DNA from: Mariprofundus aestuarium
GTDB lineage: Bacteria > Pseudomonadota > Zetaproteobacteria > Mariprofundales > Mariprofundaceae
DNA length: 64,000 bases
Assembly (NCBI RefSeq): GCF_002795805.1
Contig: NZ_CP018799.1
Coordinates: 799,001 to 863,000, forward strand
Direction of reading: 5' to 3'
Below, in pieces: positions 17,010 through 23,727 of this stretch. Every line of letters begins with the position of its first letter. Position 1 is the first letter of the stretch. The notes beneath the pieces were generated by a model. It did not search any database. It saw nothing but the letters and a program-made list of their open reading frames with translations, and had not been told where the DNA came from. The position numbers and the translations under genes are program-made.

Positions 17010-17092
17010 GGCCAAAATAACAGAGAGAACCGGCTTGTTTGATCACCTTTAAGGCCCTAGCTTAAGTTCTCATGCGAATCGAAGAGGGAACG

Positions 17093-18397
17093 ATGTTTAT
17101 TCAAGGCTCCGTTGAGGAGATGGTGGGCACCTATAACCTGAAACGGTTATTCGTGTTCAGAAGTGCCGTAATCGCAAGCGAACTGGCGGCGGTTGGTCTG
17201 GCTGTTTATGGGATGGCTGTAGAGCTGCCTCTCCACTATATGCTTTCAGTGATTGCACTCTATTCGCTGTTTAACGCTTACGTCTGGTTGCGGTTGCGTA
17301 AAACTCCAACGGTTAGCGCCAATGAATTTTTCCTGCATCTGGTTGTGGATGTACTGGCCCTGGCCGCACTCCTCTATTTTGCCGGTGGCTCCAGCAACCC
17401 CTTTGTCTCGCTATTTCTGCTGCCGCTGGTGATTGTGGCGGCCACACTGCCCAAACGTTATGTCTGGGGTATGGCAGCCGTCACGCTTGGCTGCTACAGC
17501 CTGCTGATGCTGATCAATGTGCCACTGACCCAGGAGATGGCCGGTCATGGTCATGGTGGTCATGCCGGTCACACAGCAGCAACGAGTAATTTCAGTCTGC
17601 ATGTGCTGGGTATGTGGTTCAGTTTTTTGCTTGCAGTGGGTCTGATTCTCTTTTTCGTGGTCTCGATGGCTGAGGCGTTGCGTCAGCGCGATCAGAAGCT
17701 GGCTGAGGCACGTGAGAAAAATCTGCGCGATGAGCACATGGTCTCTCTCGGCACATTGGCCGCAGGTGCTGCACATGAACTGGGTACACCGCTGGCGACC
17801 ATGGCCGTGCTGACCAAAGAGATGGAGCAGGAGTATCGGGAGCAACCCGAATTGCTGGAAAACATCATCATTCTGCGTTCACAGGTGGATCGCTGTAAGG
17901 CCACGCTGGGGCAGATCAGTGCCAGTGCCGGACAGATGAAGGCTGAGAGTGGCCATAGTGAAGATGTGAAGAGCTGCCTGAACCACTGCATATCGCGCTG
18001 GCAGGAACTGCATCCGGCAACCTCGATAGCGGTCGCCCTGAAAGGGTTTGAACCGGCCCCGACCATTGTTGTGGATGAGACCCTGAACCAGGCAGTGATC
18101 AACGTGTTAAATAATGCTGCCGATGCTTCACCGGATAGCATTGAGCTTAGTGCTGACTGGTCTGCCGCAGAGCTCAATCTTGGTATTCGCGATTTTGGAG
18201 AAGGATTAAGTCCTGCTGCGCTGCAGGCTCTGGGTAAACCGTTTTTCACCACCAAAAAGGATGGTCATGGTCTTGGCTTCTATCTGGCCAGTGAGGTGGT
18301 GCGCCGACTTGGTGGTGAGATGAATATCAGTAATCACGCTAAAGGCGGGGCACTTGTAAAGATTCGTCTGCCTCTGCAGAGATTGAAAACGGAGTAG
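17093..18397 (+). CDS. regB: Redox sensor histidine kinase RegB/PrrB
   Basis: 434 residues. Six transmembrane segments occupy about 25-195. The quinone-site heptad GGSSNPF is at 98-104. The phospho-acceptor H228 lies in AAHELGTPLATM, and the redox-active C268 (QVDRCKATL) is exactly 40 residues later, the same spacing as H225/C265 in Rhodobacter RegB. The ATPase domain has NVLNNAADASP, DFGEGL and GHGLGFYLA. RegB senses quinone and thiol redox state and phosphorylates RegA. A loop with H152, H154, H157 and H160 (GHGHGGHAGH) could bind metal. ATG 17093 is preferred over 17072 because GAGGG lies just upstream. Confidence 0.93.
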   Translation: MFIQGSVEEMVGTYNLKRLFVFRSAVIASELAAVGLAVYGMAVELPLHYMLSVIALYSLFNAYVWLRLRKTPTVSANEFFLHLVVDVLALAALLYFAGGSSNPFVSLFLLPLVIVAATLPKRYVWGMAAVTLGCYSLLMLINVPLTQEMAGHGHGGHAGHTAATSNFSLHVLGMWFSFLLAVGLILFFVVSMAEALRQRDQKLAEAREKNLRDEHMVSLGTLAAGAAHELGTPLATMAVLTKEMEQEYREQPELLENIIILRSQVDRCKATLGQISASAGQMKAESGHSEDVKSCLNHCISRWQELHPATSIAVALKGFEPAPTIVVDETLNQAVINVLNNAADASPDSIELSADWSAAELNLGIRDFGEGLSPAALQALGKPFFTTKKDGHGLGFYLASEVVRRLGGEMNISNHAKGGALVKIRLPLQRLKTE

Positions 18398-18399
18398 CT

Positions 18400-18945
18400 A
18401 TGGAAGCAAACAGAGATCTGCCGAACCTGCTGCTGGTTGATGATGATGAGCTCTTCTGCCGCATCCTCTCCTCTGCGCTGAAGAAACGCGGATTTACCGT
18501 ACAGGTGTCGCACAATGTGGCCGATTCGATCGAGTTGATTGGTGATGCTGCGCCTGAATATGCCGTGGTCGATCTGAGCATGCCGGGTGATTCCGGTCTG
18601 GTGCTGGTCGAGAAGCTGCATCAGTTGGATGAACATACGCGCATCGTTGTGCTTACCGGTTATGCCTCCATTGCCACAGCGGTAGAGGCGATCAAGCTTG
18701 GTGCCACGCATTACCTCGCCAAACCCGCCGATGCTGATGAAGTGGTAGCAGCACTGGGACGTGAATCCGGTGATACCGCTGCCCAGATAACAGGTCAGCC
18801 GATGTCGACCAGACGGCTGGAGTGGGAACATATCCAGAAGATACTGATGGAGTGCGACGGTAATATCTCCGAAACTGCCCGGCGACTTGGTATGCACCGA
18901 CGAACCCTGCAACGAAAACTAGCCAAGCGCCCATCCAAAGCCTAA
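18400..18945 (+). CDS. regA: Redox response regulator RegA/PrrA
   Basis: 181 residues, 2 bp after regB. The receiver domain has D14/D15, phospho-acceptor D58 (AVVDLSMPGDSG), T86 and K108. The C-terminal Fis-type helix-turn-helix is almost the RegA family signature: NISETARRLGMHRRTLQRKL. RegA-type regulators control respiration, nitrogen and carbon metabolism. The linker (TGQPMSTRRLEWEH) lacks the multi-proline run of alphaproteobacterial RegA. Matching binding boxes lie upstream of regB and of three downstream transcripts, so this regulator probably controls the surrounding island. Confidence 0.94.
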   Translation: MEANRDLPNLLLVDDDELFCRILSSALKKRGFTVQVSHNVADSIELIGDAAPEYAVVDLSMPGDSGLVLVEKLHQLDEHTRIVVLTGYASIATAVEAIKLGATHYLAKPADADEVVAALGRESGDTAAQITGQPMSTRRLEWEHIQKILMECDGNISETARRLGMHRRTLQRKLAKRPSKA

Positions 18946-19116
18946 CTGATCTCAGGTGCAGGAAAATCCCACATTTCGGACTTTTGTTTTAATGCATGTT
19001 TATCCAAGTTCTTTATACCGTTCCAGTACTCCACCTCCTTATTCTAGATTAAGTGTTGCGTCGATCAGTTGAGATCGCCTCCATAGGCGGCGGGTATTCA
19101 GAGCGTTTGTAAGGGT

Positions 19117-19164
19117 GCGACAATTTGTCCCATCTTAAAATTTTCTCCCGTCAGTATGTTTCGC
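19117..19164 (+). promoter_or_regulatory. RegA-box promoter of the copper receptor gene
   Basis: GCGACAATTTGTC (19117-19129) is followed by a weak -10 (AGTATG, 19153-19158) and by TTCGC at 19160-19164, 32 nt after the TTTG. The poor -10 but intact box and TTCGC make it the weakest core of the five promoters. The ATG of the receptor gene is 50 bp downstream. Confidence 0.5.
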
Positions 19165-19213
19165 CCCGCTTACGTTTGCGATATGCCTTTCGAATAGCAG
19201 GGGGAGATTCATC

Positions 19214-21445
19214 ATGATTCACACACATTACCGGCAGGTTTTCCTAGCCGCTCTGATTGCTACATGTACTTATGGTGTTGCTTTGGCCGAAGATGCTGCG
19301 GGTCCGGTGATTGATGTCACAGGCTCGGCCTTAACCGATACCCAGGCACCGCATTGCGACATCGTTAGTCAGCAAGAGCTGAAGTCCATGGCACCAGCGA
19401 CCAGCGACAGTGCCAGCCTATTGCAAAATACCCCGGGGCTTAACCTTCAGGGCGGCGGTGGAGTTTCCAGTTTGCCGGTGCTTCACGGTCTTGCTGATGA
19501 TCGGCTGCGCATCAAAGTTGATGGCATGGATCTGGTGTCCGCCTGTGCCAACCATATGAACCCACCACTCTCTTACATCGACCCGAGCAATGTAGGAAGT
19601 GCAGCGGTTTTTGCCGGCATTTCACCTGTGAGTGTGGGGGGAGACAGTATCGGTGGAACAATTTTGGTCGAATCTGAAAGTCCTGAATTTGCCAAGCCCG
19701 GTGAAGGCTCGCTCATAAAGGGTCAAATCGGCACATTTTATCGTAGCAACGGCAATGTCCTGGGAGGCAATGTCTCCGCAACGGCTGCTACCGAAACAGC
19801 CAGCATTAGATATAACGGCTCCACTGTGAAGGCAAGTAAAAATTACAAGGCTGGTGGCGACTTCAAAGCGGCGGGTCTTGCAGCGGTTGATCGAGGATGG
19901 TTGGCTGCCGATGAGGTTGGCTCGAGCAGGTATGAATCGACCAACCATGCTCTTGCCATCGGTGTATTGAAGAGCAATCACTTGATCGATCTGAAACTCG
20001 GTCTTCAGGACATCCCTAATCAGGGCTGGACAAATCAACGTATGGATATGACCGGCAACAAAAGTACACAGGCCAATCTGGGCGTAACCAGTGAATTTGA
20101 TTGGGGGAACCTTGAATCGCGCGTCTACTTTGAAAATACCCGCCACTCCATGCAGTTCGGTGAAGACAAACAGTATCAATACGGGACTGTAATGATGCCT
20201 GTAAACGGCATGCCGATGGATACAGAGGGCAAAAATATAGGCGCTTCGCTGAAGGCAAATGTTGCCCTCTCGTCAGCTGATCAATTGCGGGTCGGTGCGG
20301 AGTATCAGCAGTACCGACTGGATGACTGGTGGAACCCTTCCGGTGGAATGATGATGGCACCGAATGTCTTCTTGAATATCAATGGAGGTAAGCGAGATCG
20401 CATGGCCGTTTATGGCGAATGGGAGTCACAGATTTCTTCCTCGTTGCTGACCCAGTTGGGGCTGCGATTTGAGCGCGTTGACATGAACACAGACGTTGTT
20501 CAGGGATATAATACGATGATGGCCTTCCAGGGTGCAGAAGCCGCTGCTTTTAATGCCGCAAACCGCAAGAAGGTCGACAACAATGTTGATGCAACGGCAC
20601 TGGCACGTTTCACCCCTGATGAAAATAAAACCATTGAGTTCGGTTACGGCATGAAGACCCGCTCTCCGAACCTGTATGAACGCTACACATGGTCCACCGC
20701 CGGTATGATGATGCGCATGGTTAACCTGGCCGGTGATGGCAACGGTTATGTTGGTAATCTGAATCTGAATCCTGAAACATCCCATACCATCAGTGCCACG
20801 GTTGATCTTCATGATGCAGACGAAAGAAAGTGGGGCTTTAAGATGACCCCATACTACACCTACGTTAATGACTACGTTGATGCAGCGCGTTGTAGCTCTG
20901 CCAATATGAACTGCGGTATGATGAACCAGACAGCAACGAATGCTTTTGTCTACCTGCAGTTCGTTAACCAGAAGGCCGAAATGTACGGTGTTGATGTTTC
21001 CGGAGATTTTATCGTTAGCGAAGGCAGTTACGGAAGTGTCACTGCCAAGGGCCTGATGAACTACGTTCGTGGTAAGAACAAGACAACCGGTGACAACCTC
21101 TACAACATCATGCCAATGAATGGCCATGTGGCGCTTGAGCACAACCTCGGTGGCTGGACCGGCACTGTTGATGTGGAGATGGTGGCCGCCAAGAAAAAAG
21201 TCTCTCAGACCAGAAACGAGATGACGACTGCCGGCTACGCTCTGGTGAACCTGCATGGTGCCTACAAATGGAATCAGGTTCGCTTTGATTTAGGTGTCAG
21301 CAATCTGCTTGACCGCTTCTATAACCATCCGCTAGGTGGTGCTTACCTCGGCCAAGGGATGACGATGGGTACAGCTGTGCCTTGGGGTGTTCCGGTTCCA
21401 GGTATGGGCCGTTCGATTTATGTTGGTATGACAGTCAACCTGTAA
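19214..21445 (+). CDS. TonB-dependent copper receptor, OprC/NosA type
   Basis: 743 residues with a signal peptide ending near ALAEDA, a plug domain (VLHGLADDRLRIKVDGMDL) and a 22-strand-type barrel. The motif SACANHMNPPLSYI places C111 and M115 as C-x3-M, the copper ligands known in Pseudomonas OprC and conserved in NosA, the receptor linked to copper supply for N2O reductase. Met clusters (GGMMMAPN, TAGMMMRMVNL, NCGMMNQ) recall a Met track for copper. GGGGGAGA lies 6 nt before the ATG. The exbB-exbD-tonB genes follow, giving a complete energised importer. Copper specificity rests on the motif; affinity for other metals is not excluded. Confidence 0.85.
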   Translation: MIHTHYRQVFLAALIATCTYGVALAEDAAGPVIDVTGSALTDTQAPHCDIVSQQELKSMAPATSDSASLLQNTPGLNLQGGGGVSSLPVLHGLADDRLRIKVDGMDLVSACANHMNPPLSYIDPSNVGSAAVFAGISPVSVGGDSIGGTILVESESPEFAKPGEGSLIKGQIGTFYRSNGNVLGGNVSATAATETASIRYNGSTVKASKNYKAGGDFKAAGLAAVDRGWLAADEVGSSRYESTNHALAIGVLKSNHLIDLKLGLQDIPNQGWTNQRMDMTGNKSTQANLGVTSEFDWGNLESRVYFENTRHSMQFGEDKQYQYGTVMMPVNGMPMDTEGKNIGASLKANVALSSADQLRVGAEYQQYRLDDWWNPSGGMMMAPNVFLNINGGKRDRMAVYGEWESQISSSLLTQLGLRFERVDMNTDVVQGYNTMMAFQGAEAAAFNAANRKKVDNNVDATALARFTPDENKTIEFGYGMKTRSPNLYERYTWSTAGMMMRMVNLAGDGNGYVGNLNLNPETSHTISATVDLHDADERKWGFKMTPYYTYVNDYVDAARCSSANMNCGMMNQTATNAFVYLQFVNQKAEMYGVDVSGDFIVSEGSYGSVTAKGLMNYVRGKNKTTGDNLYNIMPMNGHVALEHNLGGWTGTVDVEMVAAKKKVSQTRNEMTTAGYALVNLHGAYKWNQVRFDLGVSNLLDRFYNHPLGGAYLGQGMTMGTAVPWGVPVPGMGRSIYVGMTVNL

Positions 21446-21464
21446 GTAGTAGGTACCCTTGATG

Positions 21465-21497
21465 CTCCATCATGTGCACAGTGATGTCATGATGGAG
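21465..21497 (+). terminator. Stem-loop after the copper receptor gene
   Basis: CTCCATCATG (21465-21474) and CATGATGGAG (21488-21497) form a perfect 10-bp stem with a 13-nt loop. No T-run follows directly, so it may protect the receptor mRNA end or attenuate rather than terminate. The exbB promoter lies about 110 bp downstream. Confidence 0.45.
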
Positions 21498-21608
21498 TGT
21501 CGAGGTTTATCCGATGGTAATTTTTTTATCTGTTTAAGCTGATTGCCATTGAGTTTTACCGTAATGAGGCTCGGCCATCGTTACCCAGCACAACAACTAA
21601 ACCTGACT

Positions 21609-21657
21609 GCGACAATTTGACACGCCATATGCCAATCCTAGTTGATATAAGCTTCGC
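21609..21657 (+). promoter_or_regulatory. RegA-box promoter of exbB-exbD-tonB
   Basis: GCGACAATTTGACAC (21609-21623), TATAAG (21646-21651) and TTCGC (21653-21657, 33 nt after the TTTG). No -35-like hexamer stands at the usual distance. The exbB start is 28 bp after the TTCGC. Confidence 0.6.
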
Positions 21658-21684
21658 TCCGGATTCTTGCTGAAGGGAGTTGTT

Positions 21685-22314
21685 ATGGAAATTGCTTCGC
21701 TGATTGATAAAGGTGGCCCGGTCATGTGGGTGCTGCTGGGTTACTCTGTTGTGGCCGTGGCGATTGTCATGGAGCGACTGGTTCAACTGAACCTGTTGCC
21801 CAAAGTCAGTGGGGATATTGACTCTCTTTATCACGCAGAAGGCAAGCGTATCGCGCCTGAAGCGGCAATCGCTATCGGTGTTCGAGAGGCCGCAGAAGAG
21901 GGCGTGAAGGATCTGGTGAGAGTGGCATCGCGCATTGGCTCCGATCAACTGGCTCGTATGGAGTCCGGTCTGCGCACGTTGGCATGGCTGGGCAACACTG
22001 CTCCGCTACTGGGGCTGTTTGGCACCATCACCGGCATGATCAAGGCTTTTCAGGTTATTGAAGCAGCAGGTGGGAAGGTGGATGCCACAGTGCTGGCTGG
22101 TGGAATCTGGGAAGCGATGGTAACTACCGGAGCGGGATTGGCTGTTGCCATTCCTGTGCTTTTTCTACTGCATTTTCTGGAGGGACTGGTGGATAAGCGC
22201 GCCAAGTCCATGCAGCGGGTTGCATCGTTGGTGATCGAGAACTTGCCTCACACACCGGATAATAATCTCGCAGACCAGGTTAATCACAGGGACTCTCTGG
22301 CTCATGCAATTTGA
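21685..22314 (+). CDS. exbB: TonB-system energising protein ExbB (MotA/TolQ/ExbB family)
   Basis: 209 residues. An N-terminal transmembrane helix (GGPVMWVLLGYSVVAVAIVMERL) is followed by a cytoplasmic domain and two further helices. The family motif LRTLAWLGNTAPLLGLFGTITGMIKAF and TTGAGLAVAIPVL are visible. ExbB forms the pentameric proton channel around ExbD and drives TonB. The ATG at 21685 has AAGGGAG 5 nt upstream, which decides it over an in-frame TTG at 21667. The stop overlaps the exbD start by 11 bp. Confidence 0.92.
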   Translation: MEIASLIDKGGPVMWVLLGYSVVAVAIVMERLVQLNLLPKVSGDIDSLYHAEGKRIAPEAAIAIGVREAAEEGVKDLVRVASRIGSDQLARMESGLRTLAWLGNTAPLLGLFGTITGMIKAFQVIEAAGGKVDATVLAGGIWEAMVTTGAGLAVAIPVLFLLHFLEGLVDKRAKSMQRVASLVIENLPHTPDNNLADQVNHRDSLAHAI

Positions 22315-22714
22315 GGGAACACGCAGGAGCGGTCAGGCCCCGAACCTGACACCTCTGATCGATATTGTTTTTCTGCTGCTGGTCTTCTTTATGCTCACCG
22401 CCCATTTCGTGAAGGATCAGGGGCTTCCGATTGAGCTGCCTGAAGCAGAAAGCGCGCTATCACTTGAAGATCAGGCACCGCTTGAAATCAAACTGGCTGG
22501 CACAGGCCAGATCATGGTCGCGGATCAGCAGGTCGGTATTGAGGCTCTACAGGAGTACTTGCGACCGCTGCTTGCCGAAAGGCTAGAGAAGCGCGTAATT
22601 ATTCGTGGGGACAGAGATGCCGGTTTTGGTGACTCGGTAAAGGTGATTGATGCAGCACGCCTGGCCGGTGCAGCCGGTGTCGATATTGTCACTGAGCAGC
22701 CGGATCGGGATTAA
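22304..22714 (+). CDS. exbD: TonB-system protein ExbD
   Basis: 136 residues. The single transmembrane helix carries the essential aspartate D20 (NLTPLIDIVFLLLVFFML), corresponding to D25 of E. coli ExbD, followed by a periplasmic domain. ExbD and ExbB convert proton flow into movement of TonB. It overlaps exbB by 11 bp and ends 1 bp before tonB, so the three genes form one operon between the two receptors. Confidence 0.92.
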   Translation: MQFEGTRRSGQAPNLTPLIDIVFLLLVFFMLTAHFVKDQGLPIELPEAESALSLEDQAPLEIKLAGTGQIMVADQQVGIEALQEYLRPLLAERLEKRVIIRGDRDAGFGDSVKVIDAARLAGAAGVDIVTEQPDRD

Positions 22715-22715
22715 G

Positions 22716-23402
22716 ATGAATCATGCGGTCATGACCTCTTCCAGCAGAGCTGTTCGCTACGGCGCAATCGGCCTCTCACTGCTGCTGCACGGGGCTCTGT
22801 TTGCCAGTTTTGGCGGCGCACCGGCAGGGGTGGTGCAGCCACTGAACCCGTCGATTACACGTCTGAGTTTCCTGACTCCGGCTGTTGAGTCTGTTGTTAC
22901 ACCGGAAGTTGTTCCCGAGACCAAACCAGAGAAGAAGATTGTGAAAGCGACACCGGAGCCGGTGAAGCAAGTAGTGAAAAAAAAGGTTCGTAAAAAGGTT
23001 GCTGAACCGGTGCAAGAGGTGGTTCAGCAGCAGGTCAGTGAACCGGTAGCAGTTGCACAGCCAATGGCTGTCGCTGCGGTAGCAACACCTCAAATTGATG
23101 AGGGACTGATCAAGCGCGAAACCCAACGCTATCTCTCCGAGGTAATGGCGCATATCGAGCAGCATAAATGGTATCCGAAAGCAGCTCGCAGGCGTGGAAT
23201 CGAGGGTGAAGTGCATATCAGTTTCAAGCTACTTCCAGATGGTTCAACGCATCAACTGGTGGTTGAAGATGGTCCAACTATGCTGGTTGCAGCAGCTAGA
23301 AAAGCTGTAGAGAAGTCGATGCCGATGCCTACACCCCCTGCAATGATCGATTGTCCGCTCGAGTGTGAGTTTCGCATGCGTTTTAACCTGAAGTCATCCT
23401 GA
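22716..23402 (+). CDS. tonB: Energy transducer TonB
   Basis: 228 residues. A short cytoplasmic end and one hydrophobic anchor (AIGLSLLLHGALFASFGG) contain the SxxxH-type face conserved in TonB. A periplasmic spacer rich in Pro, Lys, Glu and Val spans about 55-125. The C-terminal TonB domain shows WYPKAARRRGIEGEVHISFKL. Two Cys near the end (MIDCPLECEFR) are an oddity that could form a disulfide. The ATG at 22716, 2 nt after the exbD stop, gives a normal N-terminus; the frame is open further upstream inside exbD. Confidence 0.9.
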   Translation: MNHAVMTSSSRAVRYGAIGLSLLLHGALFASFGGAPAGVVQPLNPSITRLSFLTPAVESVVTPEVVPETKPEKKIVKATPEPVKQVVKKKVRKKVAEPVQEVVQQQVSEPVAVAQPMAVAAVATPQIDEGLIKRETQRYLSEVMAHIEQHKWYPKAARRRGIEGEVHISFKLLPDGSTHQLVVEDGPTMLVAAARKAVEKSMPMPTPPAMIDCPLECEFRMRFNLKSS

Positions 23403-23467
23403 TTTACAATCAGTCTGCCCATGCTTTTTTGTCCCCGTCATAGTAAGTAAAATCGTTAAATAAGAGT

Positions 23468-23530
23468 GCGACAATCTGCCGCGCGACAATTTGCCTAATT
23501 CCTACATTTTTCCTGCCACATAACCTTCGC
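23468..23530 (+). promoter_or_regulatory. Tandem RegA boxes and promoter of the second TonB receptor operon
   Basis: Two boxes in tandem: GCGACAATCTGCCGC (23468-23482), which fits the RegR consensus GNGRCRTTNNGNCGC at 14 of 15 positions, and GCGACAATTTGCC from 23483, offset by 15 bp. CATAAC (23519-23524) starts 25 nt after the second TTTG, and TTCGC (23526-23530) starts 32 nt after it. This is the only promoter of the set with a doubled site. Confidence 0.65.
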
Positions 23531-23556
23531 TCGGATTTTTGGAAAGGGGGGGAGTC

Positions 23557-23727
23557 ATGAAGACTTCTTCGCTGATTTTTATTTTACATAAGCAAGGGAG
23601 AAGTGATGAACCTGAAAACAAGAAGTCAGGTGGCGGGAGCAGCGTCGTTACTGACTATGTTGTTGATGCCATGCATAGCCGGAGCAGCAGACATGGGATT
23701 AATGAGCGTGGATTCCACTACCATTGA
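23557..23727 (+). other. Possible leader reading frame, probably a relic of an exbB-like start
   Basis: An ATG at 23557 with a strong GGGGGAG before it opens a 56-codon frame that overlaps the receptor start out of frame. The stretch from TTCGC through the Shine-Dalgarno to CTTCGCTGATT resembles the corresponding part of exbB (21653-21706). This suggests a copied promoter and start region rather than a functional gene. Translation from here could affect expression of the receptor. Confidence 0.25.

Noticed and set aside
19076-19089. CGCCT-CCAT-AGGCG hairpin after regA
   Set aside because: 5-bp stem without a T-run, 40 bp before the receptor promoter; not convincing as a regA terminator.
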